Assembly: GCA_003427395.1 (NCBI GenBank)
Contig: BFEA01000208.1
Coordinates: 2,349,226 to 2,377,394 of the forward strand
Direction: 5' to 3'
DNA length: 28,169 nucleotides
From: Chara braunii
Taxonomy: Eukaryota; Streptophyta; Charophyceae; Charales; Characeae
The position numbers and the translations under genes were made by a program. Within the stretch, counting starts at the first letter, position 1. The number at the start of each line of letters is the position of its first letter. The notes beneath the pieces were generated by a model. That model saw nothing but the letters and a program-made list of their open reading frames with translations, was not told the origin of the DNA and did no database searches. Positions 1-8,773 of the stretch are shown here, piece after piece.

Positions 1-168
1 AAAAAAAAAAAAAAAAAAGCAGGAATTTTTGTTGTCATTTTTTATCATGAGATACCTGTATTTTTTTTTGAAACGAAATTCTGTTTTTTATAGGGAAATG
101 AGGTGTTTAAAAAAAATGCAGATGCAAAATTTGAAAACAAATAAACAAAAAAACGGTTTGATTGATTG

Positions 169-169
<1 letters not shown>
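1..169. other. A/T-rich leader with poly(A) start
   Basis: The window opens on an A18 run followed by A/T-rich single-copy-looking sequence. No gene signal was seen. The A-run could be the tail of a SINE-like element cut by the window edge, because other such elements in the window end in poly(A); this is inference only. Confidence 0.4.
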
Positions 170-232
<63 letters not shown>

Positions 233-351
233 TGAGTGTGTGTGATGTGTGATGTGTGTGTGTGTGTATGTGTGTGTGTGTGTGTGCGCCCTTGCGCAAG
301 TCTTCCCACACGCAGCTGCGCAAGAGCGCACACATGGGTGCACGCGCGCTC

Positions 352-400
<49 letters not shown>

Positions 401-422
401 GTGTGTGTGTGTGTGTGTGTGC
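170..422. repeat. Compound (GT)n-(GA)n-(GT)n microsatellite
   Basis: Alternating GT runs occupy about 170-287. A short unique G/C-rich stretch with CGCGCG-like steps follows, then an uninterrupted GA run at about 354-398 and a second GT run at 399-420. All open frames here encode only His-Thr, Ser-Leu, Arg-Glu or Cys-Val repeats and are not genes. The alternating purine-pyrimidine GT tracts can adopt Z-DNA and the GA tract is a polypurine strand; both statements are general knowledge. Confidence 0.95.
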
Positions 423-436
423 ACGTGTGCCGGGGA

Positions 437-461
437 CAATCAATCAATCAATCAATCAACT

Positions 462-499
<38 letters not shown>

Positions 500-628
500 C
501 TAATCAATCAATCAACCAATCAATCAATCAATCCATCAATCAACCAATTAATCAATCAATCAATCAATCAATCAACAAATCAACAACTCAACAACTCAAC
601 CAACCAATCAATCAATCAATCAATCAAT
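437..628. repeat. (AATC)n tetranucleotide microsatellite, degenerate
   Basis: About 190 bp of AATC/CAAT units are broken by scattered CAAC, AATT and ACTC variants. It directly follows the GT/GA block after a 15-base spacer. The frames through it encode only Asn-Gln-Ser-Ile repeats. Confidence 0.95.
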
Positions 629-1439
629 GCAAAAAAAAAGTTTCTATTTTTTTAATTAATTTTGGTACTCGGCAAAAACCACCCCCCCCCAAAAAAAATT
701 ATTTTTATCTTTTGCTGTGCAGTAGTCCTATAGAGGAGGACGTGCGCAGGCCGAGGCCGCGCACTGATTTCCCGCGCACGCCTTTCCCTGAGCGTGGCGC
801 GGCCGCAAAAAAACTCGGTTGCGCAGCCTCGGCCGAGGCCTAGGCCGCAGGATCCGCGGCCTTGGGGGTCACATAGGTTTTATCTGGATGAAGAGCTCGA
901 GAAGAAAGACGTGAGTACATCGATAAACGTCGACTTCCGGGAGATGGATGAGGGACTTCATGCCGTGATCGCTATCGTCCACGGTCGCTGACAACGGACT
1001 TCAAGCTGTGAGCGGGGTTGTCCACTGTTGCCTTTACTCCTACTTCGGGCGGGGTGTTGCTTAAGACTTCCTGATTTCTGGTGCTCTGACAGTTATTGAC
1101 TGTGTTTCCCTAAATTGCAAGCGTTGCGAGTATAGATGACTGTGTTTTCGGACAAGTCTTGTTAGTATTTGTGATTGGTATTTTGTGAACTGCCAATTCG
1201 ACAAGGGTTTTCATAATTCTAATTAGGTGTCCATTTTGTTAGTGTTTTCAAGATGATTTTAGAAGTGTTACTTCGTTGGACTACGTTCCCTGCCGGTTTT
1301 GCCCATGGGTTGGGTAAACTATCCGTGGGTAAGACACTATTGATTTTTTGTGTTCTTAGTTGGTAGTGGGTAAGTAGGATGAAACCATTGAATATTTTGT
1401 TTAGGTGTTGGTCTGTTATCTAGCTTGGATTTCGCTAGA
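629..1439. other. Stretch with no recognised gene; G/C-rich nested palindromes near 826-846
   Basis: No coding region is supported. Positions 740-870 are G/C-rich and hold two overlapping perfect palindromes: a 14-mer at 826-839 (GCCTCGGCCGAGGC) and a 10-mer at 837-846 (GGCCTAGGCC). The rest is moderately A/T-rich and carries stops in all frames. Confidence 0.5.
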
Positions 1440-1705
1440 TTAGGGTTGTTTCATAATGGTGATTTGGAGAAAGGGGTAGATTAGGATTTGAGTCTTGTTA
1501 AATTAGGGAACGTGAATTTTGTTTTAGGGTTGGGATTGGGGTCATAGGTTTCGTAACCTTGGTTGGTGGAGATTAGGGTTGTTTGATAATGGTGGTTTGG
1601 AGAGGGCTCAGAGGGGGTAGATTAGAATTTGACTTTTGTTAAATTAGTGAACGTGAATTTTGTTTTAGGGTTGGGATTGGGATCATTGGTTTGTGCAACC
1701 TTGTG
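1440..1705 (+). repeat. 133-bp direct tandem duplication
   Basis: The two copies start with TTAGGGTTGTTT at 1440 and 1573 and both contain the segment ending GTGAATTTTGTTTTAGGG. The copies differ by scattered substitutions and a short insertion (GGGCTCAGA near 1604). No open frame spans them. The TTAGGG words are isolated, so this is not a telomeric array. Confidence 0.85.
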
Positions 1706-1926
1706 AGGCTGTGGTGGGGATAGTTTTGGCCGGGAGTGCCTTACTTTGCCCGTTTGACCGCAGCAAATGATGTAAGGGACATCGGGCCAGTTTCTTGGGA
1801 TATATGAATAGGAATTGTGTTAAAAAAAAAATAATAAAAATTACAACTCTTATAAAAAAAAAGAAGTTACCCCAATCCGGTGGCCCCTACGTGAAGAGGT
1901 GATATGAACAGGCCCCCCACTACGGG
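1706..1926. other. No gene seen; A-rich spacer
   Basis: The stretch holds two A-rich runs near 1820-1862 and otherwise unremarkable sequence leading into an antisense SINE fragment. Confidence 0.4.
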
Positions 1927-1985
1927 CCCCCAGTTGCTCCATCTATTGGTGGGGAGCTGCACCTTCTGGAGCAGCTCTCCCTTTT
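1927..1985 (-). repeat. SINE-like family, antisense 3' fragment
   Basis: The segment GCTCCATCTATTGGTGGGGA is the reverse complement of the 3' conserved block shared by at least eight other places in the window. It continues into GAGCTGC...GCAGCTC, which makes a short hairpin. The head and poly(A) tail are absent here, so it is a truncated copy. Confidence 0.7.
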
Positions 1986-2718
1986 TCCAAGAAACATGTT
2001 GCCATTGTCCAATTTGTCCCTTCTGTTTCATCCTTTCTTATTCTGGTCTGCATTCGTCAGGCCTGTGCTTGGTGATCTAGGTATGCCTGTAGGTGGTCTC
2101 CAACGTCTTGTAGTTTGTGATATGTTTCTTAGTTAAGTGGCTGTTTTTGCAGTTGTTCGTCCCATTGTTCCATTGTATGGATTAATTTCTTGATGGTGGC
2201 CCTGCGCTGTATGGCCTTCGGGATGAAGAAGAGCGTTTGCCTCGTTTGCGTAGCTTGGCCATTCCTTCATTAAACCACCAGTACTTGGCCCAGCTATCGG
2301 CGGCGGCGCTTTCCCGTTAACGCGCCGCGCCTTTAGGGCTTCGGCGTACCAGACCACAATGGCTGGAAGCGCCACCCTGCTAATCTTCTCTAGGTAGTCA
2401 ATGCTGGCATCTCGGATAGCCTGAGAAGCCTGTGACATTGGGCAGGGTCTGGAGGGAGTAGTCCGTGAATAGTATCAGCCCTGAAACGTTCATTTGGCAC
2501 CGTTCTCCGAAGGTGAAGAGATACACAATACTCCATGTTCATAAAGGACTACATTACTGAACACTATACAGGCCTGCTCAGTCAATCCCCTGGGTTGTAG
2601 GGCAATCAATGCTGGCAGGCCCCATAGTCTCTGTCCTCTTCTTCCTCACCTTTCTCAGACAATTCATTTTCAGACATGCTCAGACATCCTCACACATTCT
2701 CAGACATTATTTCTTTTG
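1986..2718. other. No supported gene; holds one copy of a dispersed 28-bp core
   Basis: A minus-strand open frame of 101 codons (2133-2438) looks somewhat protein-like in its first ~35 residues (an amphipathic DYLEKISRVALPAIVVWYAE stretch), but it has no recognised family and no splice context, so I do not call a gene. At 2267-2295 lies a copy of the core TTAAACCACCAGTACTTGGC that recurs near 6690, 25489 and 27013. CTCAGACAT words repeat four times at 2655-2710. Confidence 0.4.
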
Positions 2719-2868
2719 TAATATGGGACGCTAGACCCGTTTTCCAGCAGGTGATGCTCCCCACCAATAGATGGAGCCTCTCCCTAGGTGTTAGTGGTGT
2801 CTGCCCTTATCAGCAGCACTAACACTGGTGGGGGGGTTTTTAAAAAAAAAAAAAAAAAAAAAAAAAGA
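2719..2868 (+). repeat. SINE-like element, sense, poly(A)-tailed
   Basis: The family block GGGACGCTGGACCCGGTT is recognisable from 2724, followed by CAGCAGGTGATGCTCCCCAC and AATAGATGGAGC. About 60 bp of copy-specific sequence follows, then an A24 tail at 2844-2867. The 5' head (the GCCGAAGCCAGG block) is missing, so the copy is 5'-truncated, as expected for target-primed retroposition. Confidence 0.8.
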
Positions 2869-2884
2869 TCGGTAAGTAGGTCAG

Positions 2885-3317
2885 AAGGACGATGTTGGGA
2901 CGACACAGGCCGGTACTGGAGTTTTTGCTCTGTGACCTAGGGGGAGCTTGAGGCTTGTAGAGTTATGCCGAAGGTGGAAGGCATAACCAGAGCGTTCGAT
3001 GTGGCGGGCGCCGGGGTATTAACCCTGTAACCTGTATTAGGGGCTTGCCGCTAAGGGAAGTGTCGAGGGAGGAAGGCACTTCCTGTGCGTCAGAACTAGG
3101 TTGGTCAGTACTGGGGAAGGTTGTGGTGCCCTGTTACCCTAGCAGAAGGGGGTATAAGAGCAAGTGAGTTCTGGTACGAGGACTGAAAACCTGGACCGAC
3201 ATTTCGTCTGTTGAGGGGGAGAGTCTTAGGATGGTAGGCAGTTTCAGTTTTGACCTCCCGCTGACATAATTTTCCAAGCCTTTTTAGACTCTGAAGTTTT
3301 AGCCTATCTCATGAGGT
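2885..3317 (+). repeat. Diverged copies of the ~130-bp monomer repeat
   Basis: Monomer landmarks recur in order: GACGACACAGGCCGGTACTG near 2898, TGTGACCTAG near 2931, CCCTGTAACCTG near 3023, and CCCTGTTACCCTAGCAGA near 3131. These match the better-preserved pairs at 3318-3695 and 4947-5344. No coding region is seen. Confidence 0.6.
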
Positions 3318-3695
3318 CTTGAGAATGCCTTAGGATTCTGGGTACCTCCCGCAAATTATTTTAGGTTTCCAATGCTGTTATATTCATGGATCTGCGGTTT
3401 TTCGATGCCAGAACGACGCTGGCCGGAGTTGAGGGGCTGCCCTGTAACCTGTTGACAACAGGAGCGGCCTGGTAGAGAGATCTGGGGAATCCGATGCCTT
3501 GGGCCGGGCATTCCAAGGGAAAACCAAGGGTGGCTCTTGGTACGACACTGGCCGGAGCTGGGGTGAGCTGTGTTGCCCTGTAACCTAGCAGGATGGGGGC
3601 ATGAGGCCTGGGAAAGTTTGGCAGGGAATAAGACAGTGTTAGAAAATTTTACAATGTTTTGCTGGGGATTCCAGGGGTTATGAGCATTCAAAAGG
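3318..3695 (+). repeat. Paired ~130-bp monomer repeat, copy A
   Basis: Two monomers are spaced about 130 bp apart, anchored by GCCAGAACGACGCTGGCCGG at 3410 and TACGACACTGGCCGGAGCTG at 3541. Each is followed by CCCTGTAACCT and a GGGGCATGAGGCCTGG-like segment. The flank with AGGATTCTGG before and GGGATTCC after is also shared with the block at 4947-5344, so the unit moved or duplicated as a ~370-400 bp whole. Confidence 0.75.
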
Positions 3696-4094
3696 GCTTC
3701 TCTCGTTTTTCCGTTTTGACTTAGTAAGTGTTGCTTGAGTAGGAGGTGGTGACTGTCCAGTTGGTATTTTCGGCGCGTAGCGCACACACAGGGCTTGGAG
3801 GCACTGGTCTAGGCCACGTCACTGGCTGACGTGGAGGATAAACCGACCCTCGATGGTTACTCGGGAGTTCCGCGTTTCGCCCCATCGCCGCTGCGGTTCT
3901 GCCCGTAGCATAGGGCCATGAGGCGTTGAGTTAGTCTGCACCTGTGGAGCACAGCGGAGTTAGCCCTTGGGACCTGAAGTGCACGTGAGTTGTCATCCTC
4001 TTCAACGACATCATTGCACTGGAGCTGCTTGGAATCATCATCATCTTTATTAACAGGGTGAGCTCCGAGCGTCACCATGGTAAGAGTTTCGTCA
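3696..4094. other. No gene seen
   Basis: Minus-strand frames at 3356-3787 and 3857-4078 lie over repeats and lack any recognisable domain. They appear to be chance open frames. Confidence 0.4.
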
Positions 4095-4800
4095 TCATCG
4101 TCAGGATGCTGCTCCTCAGGGTACTGCTCGTCATCATTATAGTTAGTAACATCTCATCATTAGTATCAGCAACAAGGTAAGTTCGCCAGGGTACTGCTGG
4201 CGCTGGGCGTCATCATCATCAATTTTACGACTAGCTTCATCATGAGTATTACCAGCACTAATATTACACTGTCTTAGGGTGCTATGGGCAAAATTCGTCT
4301 GTCCATCCTCATCATGATCATCGCTAATCCATCATCACAGGTGCGCCGTAGGGTGCTATAGGCAAAATTTGTCTGTCCATCCTTATCATCATCATCACTA
4401 ATCTATCATTACAGGTGCGCGTGGTTAGCACCATCACCATCCTTCGCCATCACAGGGCGTTGTGCATCTTTATCATCACTATCATCATTATCATCATTAC
4501 CATCATCATAATCACCATCAACTCATATTATCCTCATCATCATTATTATCATCATCTTATCATTCCATCATTATCATCATCATCATCATCATCATATCAT
4601 CCTCATCATCATTATCATCATCAGCATCATCAATCATCCTCATTATCATCATCAGTTTGTAATCATATGGAGCTTTTGCTGCGCCTCTTCAGCACGATCA
4701 GTGTGATCAGCACCATCATTCGACTTTTATAGGGCGTAGTCGAGGCTGCTTAGCATTTAGTATCGTTATCATCACCATTTTGTCGTCATTAGAGGTTGTT
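4095..4800. repeat. Degenerate (ATC)n trinucleotide-rich region
   Basis: ATC/CATC units thicken from scattered copies at 4095-4400 to a near-continuous tract at 4462-4660. Inside it, GGTGCTATAGGCAAAATTTG near 4352 repeats a nearly identical segment near 4277, so at least one ~75-80 bp segmental tandem duplication lies within the expansion. Open frames here encode only His/Ser/Ile repeats. Confidence 0.9.
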
Positions 4801-4946
4801 TTTTAATGCATCAATTTCAGGGTCTTGTCAAAAAAATCTCTCTCATCTATCTTTTCTCCTTTTAACTCTTAGGATTTTTTTCCCCTTCGGATGTCTTGAC
4901 TTTTTTTGGAATTTTCAAAATAAGCACTCCTGTTATTCCGGGTAGT

Positions 4947-5344
4947 TTGAAGAATCTCTCAGGATTCTGGGGGTCTGCTGGTGGTTTGTAGTACGAAGCT
5001 GCACTGGAATTAGGCTGTATATTCAGGAATCAGGACCCGTGGCTGTCCAATGCCAGAACGACTCTGGCCAGAGCCGGGGTGATGCCCTGTGACTTGCCAA
5101 AGGTGAGGGCATGAGGCCTCGTAGAGAGATTTGGGGATGCTATGCGGGGAGCATCCTAGGGGACATCTGGGGGTTGCTGACATAGGACGACGCTGGTCGG
5201 AGCTGGAGTGAGTAGCGTTGCTCTGTAACCTAGCAGATAGGGGGGGTGAGACCTGGATGAGTTTGTAAGAGAATAAGTCAGTTTCAGTGAGCTTTGTTAT
5301 GATCTGTTGGAATTCCCTTAGATCCCTGAGTATTCACAAAATTG
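4947..5344 (+). repeat. Paired ~130-bp monomer repeat, copy B
   Basis: Same architecture as 3318-3695: AGGATTCTGGG near 4960, GCCAGAACGACTCTGGCC at 5052, ACGACGCTGGTCGGAGCTGG at 5187, CTGTAACCTAGCAGATAGGG at 5222, and GGAATTCC near 5310. The copies are diverged by many substitutions and small indels. Confidence 0.75.
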
Positions 5345-5632
5345 CTGAGGATTTCAGGAGGTGTTTAACGGTTGTAGGAAATAGTTCTCTTATCATCTAG
5401 CCGTTGGGGAATGGGTGGGGGGGCGTCGGGGAGAGCCTTACTCTACAGGGGCGCTGCAAGGTGGGTGGTGGCTGCTCTGTCGGGGGTAGGGCAGATTTGG
5501 GGTTTGTTCTTGTCTGGGGCCGGGGTGGGAGAGTTGGTCACCCTCAACCCCGGTGGGGGCAGATAGGCACAGAGGGGAGGGCGAAGGCAACATTTTCTCA
5601 ATTCTTTGATTGGACTTTAATACTTTAATTAT
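5345..5632. other. No supported gene; G-rich
   Basis: The stretch is G-rich with several GGGG runs between 5407 and 5580. A 74-codon plus-strand open frame at 5404-5628 is Gly/Val-rich as expected from base composition. No domain is recognisable. Confidence 0.4.
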
Positions 5633-6113
5633 CTTCTCTCTCTTCGAACTATGTGGTGGAGGAGGTCGGCTTGTCGAAGGGAAATGGAAAACTGAAGTCC
5701 ATCCTTAACCATATGGGTTTTGGGAGGTTGATTGTCTGCTGTTTCTTATCTTCCGAACTATGTGGTGGAGGAGGTCGGCTCGTCAGGAGATGAGGAAGAG
5801 TAGGGAGTTGCCAGGCACAGCAGGCAGAAAGCTAATTGTTCTCAGATTTGTTCAGATTTTTTGCCTGGACTGATAACTTTCTTCTCTCTCTTCGAACTAT
5901 GTGGTGGAGGAGGTCGGCTCGTCGAAGGGAGATGGAAAGTTGAAGTCCATCCTTAATCATTATGGGATTTGGTGAGGTTGATTGGCTACTGTTTCTTGTC
6001 TTCCGAACTATGTGGTGGAGGAGGTCGGCTCGTTGGGAGATGAGGAAGAGTAGGGGGTTGCCAGAATAGTAGGCAGGAAACTAACTGTTCCTAGATTTGT
6101 TCAGATTTTCTTG
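5633..6113 (+). repeat. 248-bp tandem duplication with an internal conserved 27-mer, four copies
   Basis: The conserved core GAACTATGTGGTGGAGGAGG plus TCGGCT occurs at about 5646, 5754, 5894 and 6004. Copies 1 and 3, and copies 2 and 4, are each about 248-250 bp apart, so two ~248-bp units each hold two cores. In the odd copies CTTCGA before and TCGAAG after the core form a 6-bp inverted repeat; in the even copies the outer bases are CTTCC and GGGAG/AGGAG. The core is far better preserved than the spacers between cores. Confidence 0.85.
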
Positions 6114-6149
6114 AAATTATAGGATCTCGTCAAAAGTTCTTAGACTCTT

Positions 6150-6428
6150 AGATTGATCCTAGCCAAAGCTAGGTAATGGCCCTGGTATTTCAAACAAAAA
6201 AACGTAGCTCCAATTAGACTTTTCTAGTAGTTCCTTGTCCTTTTTCATGCAAGTCTCAGATGAAATTTTCTGAATGTACTCGTGATGGGACGCTGGGCCA
6301 GGTTCCCAGTTTGTGCCAATCAGTAAGGAAATGGTTGTATCTATGGGACGCTGGACCCGGTTACCAGCAGGTGCTGCTCCCCACCAATAGATGGAGCTTG
6401 TCTTTTAAAAAAAAAAAAAAAAAAAAAA
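6150..6428 (+). repeat. SINE-like element, near-complete, sense
   Basis: The head block ...TAGCCAAAGCTAGGTAATGG and CCCTGGTATTTCAAA are at 6162-6193. A partial body copy (GGGACGCTGGGCCAGGTTCC) is at 6288, and a full body copy from 6343 (GGGACGCTGGACCCGGTTAC, GCAGGTGCTGCTCCCCACC, AATAGATGGAGC) ends in A21. The body block is therefore present twice in tandem, once truncated. Confidence 0.8.
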
Positions 6429-6493
6429 GCCTAGCGATAGGTTATCAGTTATCCATGGTTTTCCATACTTTCTAGAACGTTTTCATAGTTTTC

Positions 6494-6641
6494 AGATTGC
6501 TCTTAGCCGAAACCAGGTAATGGCCCTGGTATTTCAAATCTTTTGTATACTTCTATATTGGACGCAGGGCCCAGTTCCCAGCACGTGTTGCTGCCCACGA
6601 ATAGATTGGAGCATTCCCCCCCCCCCCCCCAAAAAAAAAAA
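6494..6641 (+). repeat. SINE-like element, sense, with C15 before the A-tail
   Basis: The head is GCTCTTAGCCGAAACCAGGT AATGGCCCTGG at 6500-6531 and the body GGACGCAGGGCCCAGTTCCC at 6560. The 3' block AATAGATTGGAGC is followed by about 15 C and then A11. CCAGG-TAATGGC-CCTGG in the head can form a hairpin. This is the best copy for defining the family consensus: head and body are joined by only ~30 bp. Confidence 0.8.
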
Positions 6642-6687
6642 GCTTCGGCAAAAATTGGCGTGCAGGGGCATTCCAGGCTCAGCATCG

Positions 6688-6717
6688 ATAGCTGGGCCAA
6701 ATACTGGTGGATTAAAC
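6688..6717 (+). repeat. Dispersed core repeat (GGGCCAAGTACTGGTGG type)
   Basis: GATAGCTGGGCCAAATACTG GTGGATTAAAC matches copies near 2267-2295 (minus), 25487-25515 (minus) and 27013-27034 (plus). In two of the cases a SINE-like body block lies upstream in the same orientation. Confidence 0.6.
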
Positions 6718-7007
6718 AAGGCCACTATGGATTCACATTCCTTCTTTTGCTGCACTCTGTACTTCCAAAAGTCGGTCACTATATGGGTCAATGACTGTAC
6801 TTTTAGGCTTTAGCAGCGATGTGTTGAATTTGTAGAAGTTAGGTCCCGGATCAATGTGGGAGTGTCCCAAATGAGCAACAATGTAGGGTTTGATACAAGT
6901 AAGGTTTGGTGTGCCTATGGTTCATAAGTTTTCACATCATTTTTTATAACCGAAGCTGCATAATGGCTTCGGAATCTTCACAAGTGCCATCAAATGTTCA
7001 TTTTATC
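6718..7007. other. No gene seen
   Basis: A/T-moderate sequence with only short open frames. Nothing recognisable before the next SINE fragment. Confidence 0.4.
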
Positions 7008-7080
7008 TTGGTTTCCAGCATGTGCTGCTCCCCAAAAATAGATCGGAGTTTTTTTTTGAAAAACAAAGAGAAAAAAAATG
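7008..7080 (+). repeat. SINE-like 3' fragment, sense
   Basis: GGTTTCCAGCATGTGCTGCT CCCC and AAAATAGATCGGAG match the family 3' block, followed by T9 and an A-rich stretch instead of a simple poly(A) tail. It is a short, diverged copy. Confidence 0.65.
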
Positions 7081-7160
7081 GACTGAATGACATGATGTCT
7101 ACTACGGTCACCTTGTCCAGTTCTATCAGATCTTAAGACACCAGAAAGAGGTCTATTTGC

Positions 7161-7172
7161 GAGTTGGACAGG
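7161..7172. repeat. Target-site duplication, left copy
   Basis: GAGTTGGACAGG abuts the left pseudo-LTR. GAGTTGGATAGG abuts the far end of the right pseudo-LTR at 14249-14260, so 11 of 12 bases are identical. This fixes the element boundaries at 7173 and 14248. Confidence 0.8.
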
Positions 7173-8110
7173 GTAAGTATGCGCTGCATACACATCCACG
7201 AATATCATAACGCAAGCACATAGTAGTACGTCGGCCGCAAGCAGCCTAATGGAGAAGGTCAAACATCAACATAGTCGAATTCGGCCAATCTGGCCTATTC
7301 AAACCAGCAAAACCATAACGCCAAACGAAGACCATACAAGGAGCAAATCAATGAGACTGACAAAGAAGAGCTGTAGGAGGGGAGAGATGAAGAAATGAGG
7401 AAAGAGAGACAGAGAAAAAAGAAAAGAAAGAGAGAGAAGAAGCAGAGGGAAAGAGATCAGATGACACGTCAGAGTCTCCCGAACGCGACCGAGCTTGAAT
7501 TAAAATCGTAAACAACATAGCTCCTGAGGTCCAATCGTAGTTGGGCATCCTGCCCGTAGTCGTCAATATCAAGATGGACAGCAGCGAACAACCCTACGTT
7601 TCATCCGGCCGCTGAACCGGAATCGTCAGGGGTCTTCGTCACGTTAGGTTGCCAACTGACGTATCGATCAATTTATTTGTCTAACCGAGTTGACAACCAA
7701 AGATCCCAAGCACCTCGAAGACCCAAGGACAGATTCATAAGAATCAAGAACCTGGACTGGAAGGACCTCATAGGGGCGAAAAGAAAAGAGACTAAACTGA
7801 AAATTACAGAACTTCAGAAAAAAAACAGCGACCGTCGAGACTCGGCCTAAAGAGTAACGTGAGTCAACCAAGTTCCACAGGTGATGCGTTCGAGACCAAA
7901 ACACCAATACAAGAAAGAAAAGGAAAGTAAATAAAAGAAAAAACTGAGCCGAGACTTCGAGCCCCACCCCAGAAAAAGCCAGTAACCATCAAGACTCAGC
8001 CTACGAGGTAACCTAGGCCTACGAGGTTCCAGGGCAAGGCGAAAGGACAAGCGAAAGATCCGTAGAAAGACAGACATGAGGCCCTCAGCAGATAGAACAG
8101 TGCCCCCAAC
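7173..8110 (-). repeat. Pseudo-LTR, 3' copy (left end)
   Basis: Collinear with 13302-14248 at high identity, with scattered mostly single-base changes (for example CATAACGC versus CATTACGC near the outer end). The outer terminus carries GTATGC-GCT-GCATAC (7177-7191), a 6-bp hairpin that sits at the extreme 3' end of the element transcript. A purine-rich GA tract lies at about 7375-7460. Short minus-strand open frames here have matching counterparts in the other pseudo-LTR and are shadows of the repeat. Confidence 0.85.
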
Positions 8111-8308
8111 AGAAAAGGAAAGCAAAAAAGAAGAAAAAACCGAGACGAGACTTCGAGCCCCACACTAGAAAAGGCCAGTAACCATCGAGACTCGGCCTAA
8201 AAGGTAACCTAAGCCTACGAGGTTCCAGGGCAAGGCGAAAGGACAATCGAAAGATCCATAGAAAAAGACAGACATGAGGCCCTCAGCAGATAGAACAGTG
8301 CCCCCAAC
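7916..8308. repeat. 195-bp tandem duplication at the inner edge of the 3' pseudo-LTR
   Basis: Units start with AGAAAAGGAAAG at 7916 and 8111 and both end in CAGTGCCCCCAAC. The right pseudo-LTR has only one copy of this segment (about 14046-14238). The extra unit therefore arose on one end only, by slippage or as a partial tandem insertion of the kind common for PLEs. Confidence 0.8.
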
Positions 8309-8446
8309 TACCTAGCCCAGACCTAAACCCTTACTGAAAACAACAGAAGAAACCCAGAGCAGTGCCCTCAGCAATATCGGAGGATCCTAGCGAACACTGT
8401 CCCTGAAAGGATGGTCCCATCCAGTGAAGCAGACAACCCAGTCCTC

Positions 8447-8773
8447 TCAAATACCCCCGAACTTGAGTGAGAAGTGGGTTAAAGCTATTAGACTATCAAA
8501 AATTTCATCTTTAAAATCCCGCAACCGCAGTTCGATCTTAAGTTTCACAAGGAAAGATGCCTCAGCCAAAGGCAAGCTTGTAAGGCGTCTCGCTCGATGC
8601 ATGAACGAGCCCACCACTGCGATCTTCTGTTGCTTACTCACAAAGGAAGAATTGTCTTGAATGCTCTGAAAAACAATACCCTTCGTCATAATCTCCTTCT
8701 GGTTTTTGTGGTAGGCATCGCACCTGATTCCCATAGGCCATCCTAGGTTCTGTATCGTACACCCCAGAAAGTC
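8447..8773 (-). pseudogene. PLE reverse transcriptase C-terminal (thumb-side) segment
   Basis: In the same frame as the RT upstream, separated from it only by a TGA at 8776-8774. The first residues after the stop read DFLGCTI, which fits the hydrophobic FLG/FLD strand that follows the catalytic core in PLE and related RTs (primer-grip side). The remaining ~95 residues are basic and helical-looking, with one Cys (IRCDAYHKN). The segment ends at a TGA at 8449-8447, just before the pseudo-LTR begins. That the FLG strand lies beyond the stop shows the TGA interrupts a domain rather than ending a protein. No Cys/His cluster or second nuclease lies at this end, consistent with the nuclease being N-terminal. 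Confidence 0.7.

Noticed and set aside
88-447. Long open frames of His-Thr, Ser-Leu, Arg-Glu repeats
   Set aside because: They are direct translations of GT, GA and AATC microsatellites on several frames at once.
1440-1705. Telomere-like TTTAGGG repeats
   Set aside because: The words are isolated within a 133-bp duplication and not in tandem.
5633-6113. CRISPR-like array
   Set aside because: Four cores with ~108 and ~140 bp alternating spacing arise from one 248-bp tandem duplication, and the setting is eukaryotic.
7668-8125. Minus-strand open frames in the pseudo-LTRs (also 13806-14581)
   Set aside because: Phe/Ser/Leu-rich, duplicated with the repeat, no domain; they are shadows of the direct repeat.
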